Below are positions 25,614 to 37,244 of a DNA stretch of 64,000 bases, one piece after another. The position numbers and the translations under genes were made by a program. Each line of letters opens with the position of its first letter. The first letter of the stretch is position 1. A model generated the notes under the pieces. It saw nothing but the letters and a program-made list of their open reading frames with translations, did not search any database and was not told the origin of the DNA. Source of the DNA: Tetragonia tetragonoides (taxonomy: Eukaryota > Streptophyta > Magnoliopsida > Caryophyllales > Aizoaceae); NCBI GenBank assembly GCA_038025085.1, contig CM076145.1:11505000-11568999 (forward strand), read 5' to 3'.

Positions 25614-25761
25614 GAGAAACTACACCAAGGATGTTTACAAGCACAAACAAGCTTTAACTCCACCTTTTGAATGCATTTACGCATTTTAAAACGCGTAAAT
25701 GCATTCAAAAGGTGGAGTTAAAGCTTGTTTGTACTTGTAAACATCGTTGGTGTAGTTTCTC
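25614..25761. repeat. Near-perfect hairpin, 69-bp arms, 10-bp loop
   Basis: Arms 25614-25682 and 25693-25761 are reverse complements with about two mismatches. They result from a partial reverse monomer placed head-to-head with a forward one at ...CATTTACGC / GCGTAAATG.... Confidence 0.9.
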
Positions 25762-26644
25762 ACTCAAATGAATGCAAACAAAGCATTTGGGTGCTTTCTC
25801 TTAATATACAACACAAAAGACATCAATCTCCTTCACCCTAGGCAAATGAGCTTTTAAAACGCGTAAATACAATCAAAAGCTTGAGTTGAAGCTTGTTTGT
25901 ACTTGTAAACATCCTTGGTGTAGTTTCTCACTCCAATGAATGCAAACAAAGCTTTTGGGTGCTTTCTCTGAAAATACAACACAAAAGAACTCAATCTCTT
26001 TCACCCTAGTCGTATGAGGTTTTAAAACGCGTATATGCATTCACAAGGTGGAGTTAAAGCTTGTTTGTACTGGTAAACATCCTTGGTGTAGTTTCTCACT
26101 TAAATGAATGCAAATAAAGCATCTGGGTGCATTCTCTTAATTTTCAACACAAAAGAACTCAATCTCTTTCACCCTAGTCGTATGCGCTTTTAAAACGCGT
26201 AAATGCATTCAAAAGCTTGAGTTGAAGCTTGTTTGTACTTGTAAACATCCTTGGTGTAGTTTCTCACTTAAATGAATGCAAGCAAAGCATCTGGGTGCTT
26301 TCTCTTAATTTTCAACACAAAAGAACTCAATCTCTTTCACCCTAGTCGTAAGAGCTGTTAAAACGCGTAAATGTATTCAAAACGCGTAAATGCATTCAAA
26401 AGCTTGAGTTGAAGCTTCTTTGTACTTGTAAACATCCTTGGTGTAGTTTCTCCTCAAATGAAATGCAAACAAAGCATCTGGGTGATTTCTCTTAATACAC
26501 AACTCAAAAGAACTCAATCTCTTTCACCCTAGTCGTAAGAGCCCTAAAAACGCGTGAAGGCATTCAAAACACGTAAATACATTTAAAAGCTTGAGTTGAA
26601 GCTTGTTTGTACTTGTAAACATCCTTCGTATAGTTTTTCACTCA

Positions 26645-27618
26645 CCCAAATGCTTTGTTTGCATTCATTTGAGTGAGAAACTAAACCAAGGATGTTTACA
26701 AGTACAAACAAGCTTTAACTCCACCTTTTGCATGCATTTGCGCGTTTTAAAAGCTCATATGACTAGGGTGAAAAAGATTGAGTTATTTTTTGTTGTATAT
26801 TAAGAGAAAGCACCCAAATGCTTTGTTTGCATTCATTTGAGTGAGAAACTTAACCAAGGATGTTTACAAGTACAAACAAATGCTTTTGAAAGCTTGAGTT
26901 GAAGTACTTGTAAATGCTTTGTTTGCATTCATTTGAGTGAGAAACTACTCTCTAAAAATACGCGTTTTAAAAGCTCATATGACTAGGGTGAAAGAGATTG
27001 AGTTCTTTTGTGTTGTATATTAAGCGAAAGCACCCAAATGCTTTGTTTGCATTCATTTGAGGGAGAAACTACACCAAGGATGTTTACAAGTACAAACAAG
27101 CTTCAACTCAAGCTTTTGAAAGCATTTACGCGTTTTAAAGCTCATATGACTAGGGTGAAAGAGATTGAGTTCTTTTGTGTCGTATATTAAGAGAAAGCAC
27201 CCAGATGCTTTGTTTGCATTCATTTGAGTGAGAAACTTAACCAAGGATGTTTACAAGTACAAACAAGCTTCAACTCAAGCTTTTGAATGTATTTACGCGT
27301 TTTAACAGCTCTTACGATTAGGGTGAAAGAGATCGAGGTCTTTTGTGTTGTACCATAAGAGAAAGCACCCAAATGCTTTGTTTGCATTCATTTGAGTGAG
27401 AAACTACACCAAGGATGTTTACAAGTACAAACAAGCTTTAACTCCACCTTTTGAATGCATTTACGCGTTTTAAAACCTCATATGACTAGGGTGAAAGAGA
27501 TTGAGTTCTTTTGTGTTGTATATTAAGAGAAAGCACTCAGATGCTTTGTTTGCATTCATTTGAGTGAGAAACTACACCAAGAATGTTTACAAGTACAAAC
27601 AAGCTTCAACTCAAGCTT
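26645..27618 (-). repeat. Reverse satellite block, paralogue of 14431-15245
   Basis: Begins at CACTCACCCAAATGC like the block at 14431 and shares its scrambled stretch around 26880-26960. It ends in the same reverse-to-forward junction (GAATGCTTTCTCTTAAAATAC). It lies next to an empty version of the element 1 target. Confidence 0.85.
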
Positions 27619-30600
27619 TTGAATGCTTTCTCTTAAAATACAACACAAAAGAACTCAATCTTTTTCACCCTAGTCATATGAGCTTTTAAAACGCGTAAAT
27701 GCATTCAAAAGGTGGAGTTAAAGCTTGTTTGTACTTGTAAACATCCTTGGTGTAGTTTCTCACTCAAATGAATGCAAACAAAGCATTTGGGTGCTTTCTC
27801 TTAATATACAACACAAAAGACCCCAATCTCTTTCACCCTAATTGTAAGAGCTGTTAAAACGCGTAAATACATTCAAAAGCTTGAGTTGAAGCTTGTTTGT
27901 ACTTGTTAACATTCTTGGTGTAGTTTCTCACTCAAATAAATGCAAACAAAGCATCTGGGTGCTTTCTCTTAATATACAACACAAAAGAACTCAATCTCTT
28001 TCACCCTAGTCATATGAGCTTTTAAAAGCACCCAAATTTACGGCTCTACAAAAGGGTAAAACTAGCTTCAACATTAAGCTTTTGAATGCAAACAAAGTAT
28101 TTAGGTGCTTTCTCCTAAAATACAACACAAATGAACTCAATCTCTATCACCCTAGTTGTAAGTGTTGTTAAAACGCGTAAATACATTCAAAAGCTTGGTT
28201 GAATGCTTATAAGAGCTGTTAAAACGCGTAAATACAATCAAAAGCTTGAGTTGAAGCTTGTTTGTACTTGTAAACATCCTTGGTTAAGTTTCTCACTCAA
28301 ATGAATGCAAACAAAGCATTTGGGTGCTTTCACTTAATATACAACACAAAAGAACTCAATCTTTTTCACCCTAGTCATATGAGCTTTTAAAGCGCGTAAA
28401 TGCATTCAAAAGCTTATAAATGCTTTGTTTGCATTCATTTGAGTGAGAAACTACTCTCTAAAAATACGCGTTTTAAAAGCTCATTTGACTAGGGTGAAAG
28501 AGATTGAGTTCTTTTGTGTTGTATATTAAGCGAAAGCACCCAAGTGCTTTGTTTGCATTCATTTGAGTGAGAAACTACACCAAGGATGTTTACAAGTATA
28601 AACAAGCTTTAACTCCACCTTTTGAATGCATTTACGCGTTTTAAAAGGTCATATGACTAGGGTGAAAGAGATTGAGGTCTTTTGTGTTGTATATTAAGAG
28701 AAAGCACCCAAATGCTTTGTTTGCATTCATTTGAGTGAGAAACTACACCAAGGATGTTTACAAGTACAAACAAGCTTTAACTCCACCTTTTGAATGCATT
28801 TACGCGTTTTAACAGCTCTTACGACTAGGGTGAAAGAGATTGAGTTCTTTTGTGTTGTATTTTCAGAGAAAGCACCCAAAAGCTTTGTTTGCATTCATTG
28901 GAGTGAGAAACTACACTTAGGATGTTTACAAGTACAAACAAGCTTCAACTGAAGCTTTTGAATGCATTTACGCGTTTTAAAAGCTCATATGACTAGGGTG
29001 AAAAAGTTTGAGTTCTAATGTGTTGTATATTAAGAGAAAGCACCAAAATGCTTTGTTTGCATTCATTTGAGTGAGAAACTTAACCAAGGATGTTTACAAG
29101 TACAAACAAGCTTCAACTCAAGCTTTTGATGGTATTTACGCTTTTTAACAGCTCTTATAAACATTCTTGGTGAAGTTTCTCTCTCAAATGAATGCAAACA
29201 AAGCATTTGTGTGATATCTCTTAATATACAACACAAAAGAACTCAATCTCTTTCACCCTAGTTGTAAGAGCTGTTAAAATGCGTAAATGCATTCAAAAGG
29301 TTGAGTTAAAGCTTGTTTGTACTTTTAAACATCCTTGGTGTAATTTCTCACTCAAATGATTGCAAATAAAGCATTTGGGTGCTTTCTCTTAATATACAAC
29401 ACAAAAGAACTCAATCTCTTTCACCCTAGATGTAAGAGCTGTTAAAACGCGTAAATGCATTCAAAAGGTGGAGTTAAAGCTTGTTTGTACTTGTAAACAT
29501 CCTTGGTGTAGAATCTCACTCAAATGAATGCAAACAAAGCATTTGGGTGCTTTCTCTTGATATACAACACAAAAGACCTCAAATCTCTTTCACCCTACTC
29601 GTATTCATTTGTTTGCATTCATTTGAGTGTGAAACTACACCTAGGATGTTGACAAGTACAAACAAGCTTCAACTCAAACTTTTGAATGCATTTACGCGTT
29701 TTAAAAGCTCATACGAATAGGGTGAAAGAGATTTGAGTTCTTTGTGTTGTATATTAAGAGAAAGCATCCAAACACTTTGTTTGCATTCATTTGCGTGTGA
29801 AACTACACCAAGAATGTTTACAAGTACAAACAAGCTTCAACTCAAGCTTTTGAATGCAATCTTTTGAATGCATTTACGCGTTTGGGTGCATAATGAATGC
29901 AAACAAGCTTCAACTCAAGCTTTTGAATCCATTAACGCGTTTTAACAGCTCTTACGACTAGGGTGAAAGAGATTTGAGTTCTTTTGTGTTGTACATTAAG
30001 AGAAAGCATCCAAATACTTTGTTCGGATACATTTGAGTGTGAAACTGTACCTAGGATGTTTACAAGTACAAACAAGCTTCAAATCAAGCTTTTGAATGCA
30101 TTTACGCGTTTTGAAAGCTCATACGAGTAGGGTGAAAGAGATTTGAGTTCTTTTGTGTTGTATATTAAGAGAATGCATCCAAATGCTTTGTTTGCATTCA
30201 TTTGAGTGAGAAACTACAGCAAGGATATTTACAAGTACAAACAAGCTTTAACTCAACCTTTTGAATGCATTTACGCATTTTAACAGCTCTTACAACTAGG
30301 GTGAAAGAGATTGAGTTCTTTTGTGTTGTATATTAAGAGAAATCACACAAATGCTTTGTTTGCATTCATTTGAGTGAGAAACTACACCAAGAATGTTTAC
30401 AAGTACAAACAAGCTCCAACTCAAGCTTTTGAATCCATTTACGCGTTTCAAAAGCTCATATGACTTGGGTGAAAAAGATTGAGTTCTTTTGTGTTGTATT
30501 TTAAGAGAAAGCAACCAAAACCTTTGTTTGCATTCATTTCAGTGAGAAACTACACCAAGAATGTTTATAAGTGCAAACAAGCTTCAACTCAAGCTTTTGA

Positions 30601-30715
30601 ATGCATTTACGCGTTTTAAAAGCTCATATGACTAGGGTGAAAAAGAATGAGTTCTTTTGTGTTGTATATTAAGTGAAAGAACCCAAATGCTTTCTTTGCA
30701 TTCATTTGAGTGAGA
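27619..30715. repeat. Satellite block B2, alternating orientation
   Basis: Forward 27619-28408, reverse 28409-29152, forward 29153-29604, reverse 29605-30715. The empty target of element 1 is at 27651-27655. A scrambled zone is near 29850-29910. Much of 29160-30700 is duplicated at about 37000-38570. Confidence 0.85.
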
Positions 30716-33700
30716 ACTCAATCTCTTTCACCTAGTCGTATGAGGTTTTAAAACGCGTATATGCATGCAAAAGCTTAACATGAAGCTTGTTGGTACTTGT
30801 AAACATCTTTGGTGTAGTTTCTCACTCAAATAAATGCAAAGAAAACATTTGGGTGCGTTCTCTTAATATACAACACAAAAGAACTCAATCTCATTCACCC
30901 TTGTCGTATGAGCTTTTAAAACGCTTAAATGCATTCAAAAGCTTGTGTTCAAGCTTTTTTGTAGTTGTAAACATCCTTGGGGTAGTTTCACACTCAAATG
31001 AATGCAAACAAAGCATTTGGGTGCTTTCTCTTAAGCTTGAGTTGAAGCTTGTTTGTACTTGTAAACACAAAAGAGATTGAGTTTCTCACTCCAATGAATG
31101 CAAACAAAGCTTTTGGATGCTTTCTCTTAATATACAACAGAAAAGAACTCAAGCTTTTTCTCCCTAGTCATATGAGCTTTTAAAACGCGTAAATGCATTC
31201 AAAAGCTTGAGTTGAAGCTTGTTTGTACTTGTAAACATCCTTGGTGTAGTTTCTCACTCAAATGAATGCAATGAAAGCATTTGTGTGATTTCTCTTAATA
31301 TACAACACAAAAGAACTCAATCTCTTTCACCCTAGTTGTAAGAGCTGTTAAAATGCGTAAATGCATTCAAAAGGTGGAGTTAAAGCTTGTTTGTGCTTGT
31401 AAATATCCTTGCTGTAGTTTCTCACTCAATTAAATGCAAACAAAGAAATTTGGGTGCTTTCTCTTAATATACAACACAAAAGAACTCAATCTTTTTCACC
31501 CTAGTCATATGAGCTTTTAAAACGCGTAAATGCATTCAAAAGCTTTAGTTGAAGCTTGTTTGTACTTGTAAACATCTTTGGTGTAGTTTCACACTGAACT
31601 GAATGCAAAGAAAACATTTGGGTGCGTTCTCTTAATATACAACAGAAAAGAACTCAATCTCTTTCACCCTTGTCGTATGAGCTTTTAAAACGCTTTAATG
31701 CATTCAAAAGCTTGAGTTGAAGCTTGTTTGTACTTGTAAACATTCTTGGTGTAGTTTCTCACTCCAATGAATGCAAACAAAGCTTTTGGGTGCTTTCTCT
31801 GAAAAGACAACACAAAAGAACTCAATCTCTTTCACCCTAGTCGTATGAGGTTTTAAAACGCGTATATGCATTCAAAAGGTGGAGTTAAAGCTTGTTTGTA
31901 CTTGTAAACATCTTTGGTGTACTTTCTCACTCAAATGAATGTAAACAAACCATTTGGGTGATTTCTCTTAATATACAACACAAAAGAACTCAATCTCTTT
32001 CACCCTAGATGTAAGAGCTGTTAAAACGCGTAAATGCATTCAAAAGGTGGAGTTAAAGCTTGTTTGTAGTTGTAAACATCCTTGGTATAGTTTCTCACTC
32101 AAATGAATGCAAACAAAGCACTTGGGTGATTTCTCTTAATATACAACACAAAAGACCTCAATCTCGTTCACCCTAGTCATATGAGCTCTTAAAACGCGTA
32201 AATGCATTCAAAAGCTTGAGTTGAAGCTTGTTTGTACTTGTAAACATTCTTTGTGTAGTTTTGTCACTCAAATGAATGCAAACAAAGCATTTGTGTGATT
32301 TCTCTTAATATACAACACAAAAGAACTCAATCTCTTTCACCCTAGTTGTAAGAGCTGTTAAAATGCGTAAATGCAGTCAAAAGGTTGAGTTCAAGCTTGT
32401 TTGTACTTGTAAACATCCTTGGTGTAGTTTCTCCCTCAAATGAATACAAACAAAGCATTTGGGTGCTTTCTCTTAATATACAACACAAAAGAACTCAATC
32501 TCTTTCACCCTAGATGTAAGAGCTGTTAAAACGCGTAAATGCATTCAAAAGGTGGAGTTAAAGCTTGTTTGTGCTTGTAAACAACCTTGGTGTAGTTTCT
32601 CACTCAAATGAATGCAAACAAAGCATTTGGGTGCGTTCTCTTAATATACAACACAAAAGAACTCAATCTCTTTCACCCTTGTCGTATGAGCTTTTAAAAC
32701 GCTTAAATGCATTCAAAAGCTTGAGTTGAAGCTTGTTTGTACTTGTAAACATTCTTGGTGTAGTTTCTCACTCCAATTAATGCAAACAAAGCTTTTGGGT
32801 GCTTTCTCTGAAAATACAACACAAAAGAACTCAATCTCTTTCACCATAGTCGTATGAGGTTTTAAAACGCGTATATGCATTCAAAAGGTGGCGTTAAAGC
32901 TTGTTTGTACTTGTAAACATCTTTGGTGTAGTTTCTCACTCAAATGAATGTAAACAAACCATTTGGGTGATTTCTCTTAATATACAACACAAAAGAACTC
33001 AATCCCTTTCCCCCTAGTCATATGAGATTTTAAAACGCGTAAATGCTTTCAAAAGCTTGAGTTGAAGCTTGTTTGTACTTGTAAACATTCTTGGTGTAGT
33101 ATTGTCACTCAAATGAATGCAAACAAAGCATTTGTGTGATTTCTCTTAATATACAACACAAAAGAACTCAATCTCTTTCACCCTAGTTGTAAGAGCTGTT
33201 AAAATGCGTAAATGCAGTCAAAAGGTTGAGTTCAAGCGTGTTTGTACTTGTAAACATCCTTGGTGTAGTTTCTCCCTCAAATGAATACAAACAAAGCATT
33301 TGGGTGCTTTCTCTTAATATACAACACAAAAGAACTCAATCTCTTTCACCCTAGATGTAAGAGCTGTTAAAACGCGTAAATGCATTCAAAAGGTTGAGTT
33401 AAAGCTTGTTTGTGCTTGTAAACAACCTTAGTGTAGTTTCTCACTCAAATGAATGCAAACAAATCATTTGGGTGCGTTCTCTTAATATACAACACAAAAG
33501 AACTCAATCTCTTTCACCCTTGCCGTATGAGCTTTTAAAATGCTTAAATGCATTCAAAAGCTTGAGTTGAAGCTTGTTTGTACTTGTAAACATTCTTGGT
33601 GTAGTTTCTCACTCCAATGAATGCAAACAAAGCTTTTGGGTGCTTTCTCTGAAAATACAACACAAAAAAAAGAACTCAATCTCTTTCACCATAGTCGTAT

Positions 33701-35982
33701 GAGGTTTTAAAACGCGTATATGCATTCAAAAGGTGGCGTTAAAGCTTGTTTGTACTTGTAAACATCTTTGGTGTAGTTTTTCACTCAAATGAATGTAAAC
33801 AAACCATTTGGGTGATTTCTCTTAATATACAACACAAAAGAACTCAATCCCTTTCACCCTAGTCATATGAGCTTTTAAAACGCGTAAATGCATTCAAAAG
33901 CTTGAGTTGAAGCTTGTTTGTACTTGTAAACATTCTTGGTGTAGTATTGTCACTCAAATGAATGCAAACAAAGCATTTGTGTGATTTCTCTTAATATACA
34001 ACACAAAAGAACTCAATCTCTTTCACCCTAGTTGTAAGAGCTGTTAAAATGCGTAAATGCAGTCAAAAGGTTGAGTTCAAGCTTGTTTGTACTTGTAAAC
34101 ATCCTTGGTGTAGTTTCTCCCTCAAATTAATGCAAACAAAACATTTGGATGCTTTCTCTTAATATACAACACGAAAGAACTCAATCTCTTTCACCCTAGA
34201 TGTAAGAGCTGTTAAAACGCGTAAATGCATTCAAAAGGTGGAGTTGAAGCCTATTTGTAGTTGTAAACATCCTTGGTGTAGTTTCACACTCAAATGAATT
34301 TAAACAAAGCATTTGCGAGCTTTTTCTTAATATACAACACAAAAGAACTCAATCTCTTTTCGCCTAGTCATAAGAACTGTTAAAACGCGTAAATGCAATC
34401 AAAAGCTTGAGTTGAAACTTGTTTGAACTTGTAAACATCCTTGGTGTAGTTTCTCACTCAAATTAATGCAAAGAAAGCATTTGGGTGTTTTCTCTTAATA
34501 TACAACACAAAGACCTCAACTCTTTCACCGTAGTCGTAAGAGCTGTTAAAACGCGTAAATACATTCAAAATTTTGAGTTGAAGCTTGTTTGTTCTTGTAA
34601 ACATCCTTGGTGTAGTTTTTCACTCAAATAAATGCAAACAAAGCATTTGGGTGCTTTCTCTAAATATACAACAGAAAAGAAGTGAATCTGTTTCACCCTA
34701 GTCGTATGAGGTTTTAAAACGCGTAAATGCTTTCAAAAGATTGAGTTGAAGCTTGTTTGTACTTGTAAACATCCTTGGTGTAGTTTCTCCCTCAAATGAA
34801 TGCAAACAATGCATTTGGGTGCTTTCTCTTAATATACAACACAAAAGAACTCAATCTCTTTCACCCTAGATGTAAGAGCTGTTAAAACGCGTAAATGCAT
34901 TCAAAAGGTGGAGTTAAAGCTTGTTTGTACTTGTAAACATCCTTGGTTAAGTTTCTCACTCAAATGAATGCAAACAAAGCATTTGGGTGCTTTCTCGTAA
35001 TATACAAGACAAAAGAACTCAATCTTTTTCACCCTAGTCATATGAGCTTTTAAAACGCGTAAATACAATCAAAAGCTTGAGTTGAAGCGTGTTTGTACTT
35101 GTAAACATCCTTGGTGTAGTTTCTCACTCCAATGAATGCAAACAATGCTTTTGGGTGCTTTCTCTGAAAATACAACACAATAGAACTCAATCCCTTTCAC
35201 CCTAGTCGTATGAGGATTTAAAACGCGTATATGCATTCAAAAGCTTGAGTTGAAGGTTGTTTGTACTTGTAAACATTCTTGGTTATGTTTCTCACTCAAA
35301 TGAATGCAAACAAAGCATTTGGGTGATTTCTCTTAATATACAACACAAAAGAACTCAATCTTTTTCACCCTAGTCATATGAGCTTTTAAAACGCGTAAAT
35401 GCATTCAAAAGCTTGAGTTTAAGCTTGTTTGTACTTGTAAACATCTTTGGTGTAGTTTCTCACTCAAATGAATGCAAAGAAAACATTTGGGTGCGTTCTC
35501 TTAATATACAACACAAAAAAACTCAATCTCTTTCACCCTTGTCGTATGAGCTTTTAAAACGCTTAAATGCATTCAAAAGCTTGAGTTCAAGCTTGTTTGT
35601 AGTTGTAAACATCCTTGCGGTAGTTTCACACTCAAATGAAGGTAAACAAAGCATTTGCGAGCTTTTTCTTAATATACAACACAAAAGAACTCAATCTCTT
35701 TTCGCCTAGTCGTAAGAGCTGTTAAAACGCGTAAATGCATTCAAAAGCTTGAGTTGAAGCTTGTTTGTACTTGTAAACATCCTTTGTGTAGTTTCTCACT
35801 CAAATGAATTCAAACAAACCATTTGGGTGATTTCTCTTAATATACAACACAAAAGAACTTAATCTCTTTCACCCTAGTAATATGAGGTTTTAAAATGCTT
35901 AAATGCACTAAAAAGCTTCAGTTGAAACTTGTTTGTACTTGTAAACATCCTTGGTGTAGTTTCTCACTCAAATGAATGCATT
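30716..35982 (+). repeat. Satellite block B3, forward
   Basis: Forward monomers throughout, including longer-period repeats (31871-34200) and the clonal junction at 31028-31090. The paralogous empty site of the 45149-54097 element is at about 34506-34512. Confidence 0.92.
31871..34200 (+). repeat. Higher-order repeat of five to six monomers, three copies
   Basis: The variant block ATGTAAACAAACCATTTGGG follows starts at about 31871, 32880 and 33726. Spacings are 1009 bp (six monomers plus 1) and 846 bp (five monomers plus 6). The extra bases are largely an A-run (CACAAAAAAAAGAAC) near 33662. The copies share private variants such as GGTGGCGTTAAAGC and GTATTGTCACTC. Confidence 0.8.
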
Positions 35983-36107
35983 GAAAGCAACCAAAAGCTT
36001 TGTTTGCATTCATTTGAGTGAGAAACTTAACCAAGGATGTTTACGCGTTTTAAACAGTTTCTTAATTTTATTTGCATTCACCTTTTGAATTTACAAGTAC
36101 AAACAAT
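35983..36107. repeat. Scrambled satellite fragment
   Basis: Short reverse segment (GAAAGCAACCAAAAGC to ACCAAGGATG), then fragments in mixed order, with TTTCTTAATTTTATTTGC not obviously derived from the monomer, returning to forward at AATCAAATGAATGC. Confidence 0.7.
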
Positions 36108-37244
36108 CAAATGAATGCAAATAAAGCATTTGGGTGCTTTCTCTTAATATACAACACAAAAGAACTCAATCTCTTTCACCCTAGATGTAAGAGCTGTTAA
36201 AACGCGTAAATGCATTCAAAAGGTGGAGTTAAAGCTTGTTTGTACTTGTTAACATCCTTGGTGTAGTTTCTCACTCAAATGAATGCAAACAAAGCATTTG
36301 GGTGCTTTCCCTTAATATACAACACAAAAGACCTCAATCTCTTTCACCCTAGTCATATGAGCTTTTAAAACGCGTAAATGCATTCAAAAGCTTGAGTTGA
36401 AGCTTGTTTGTACTTGTAAACATCCTTGGTTAAGTTTCTCACTCAAATGAATGCAAACAAAGAAACATCCTCGGTGTAGTTTCTCCCTCAAATGAATGCA
36501 AACAAAGCATTTGGGTGCTTTCTCTTACTATACAACACAAAAGAACTCAATCTCTTTCACCCTAGATGTAAGGGCTGTTAAAACGCGTAAATGCATTCAA
36601 AAGGTGGAGTTAAAGCTTGTTTGTACTTGTAAACATCCTTGGTGTAGTTTCTCACTCAAATGAATGCAAACAAAGCATTTGGGTGCTTTCTCTTAATATA
36701 CAACACAAAAGACCTCAATCTCTTTCACCCTAGTCATATGAGCTATTAAAACGCGTATATGCATTCAAAAGCTTGAGTCGAAGCTTGTTTGTACTTGTAA
36801 ACATCCTTGGTTAAGTTTCTCACTCAAATGAATGCAAACAAAGCATTTGGGTGCTTTCTCTTAATATACAACACAAAAGAACTCAATCTTTTTCACCCTA
36901 GTCATATGAGCTTTTAAAACGCATAAATGCATTCACAAGCTTGAGTTTAAGCTTGTTTGTACTTGTAAATATCTTTGGTGTAGTTTCTCACTCAAATGAA
37001 TGTAAACAAAGCATTTGGGTGCTTTCTCTTAATATACAACACAAAAGAACTCAATCTCTTTCACCCTAGATGTAAGAGCTGTTAAAACGCGTAAATGCAT
37101 TCAAAAGGTGGAGTTAAAGCTTGTTTGTACTTGTAAACATCCTTGGTGTAGTTTCTCACTCAAATGAATGCAAACAAAGCATTTGGGTGCTTTCTCTTGA
37201 TATACAACACAAAAGACCTCAAATCTCTTTCACCCTACTCGTAT
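36108..37244 (+). repeat. Satellite block B4, forward
   Basis: Forward monomers. The junction CAAAGAAACATCCTCGG near 36470 is a short-monomer join that recurs at about 43760, marking a duplicated segment. Confidence 0.9.

Larger units (their letters stand above)
18965..26640 (+). repeat. 168-bp satellite array, block B1, mainly forward
   Basis: Continuous forward monomers with small rearrangements at about 19339-19400 (TTTACGGCTCTAC insert), 23690-23720 and 25605-25690. Monomer variants alternate between CAAAAGCTTGAGTTGAAGC and CAAAAGGTGGAGTTAAAGC types, and between GAGCTGTTAAAA, GAGCTTTTAAAA and GAGGTTTTAAAA types. Confidence 0.93.
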
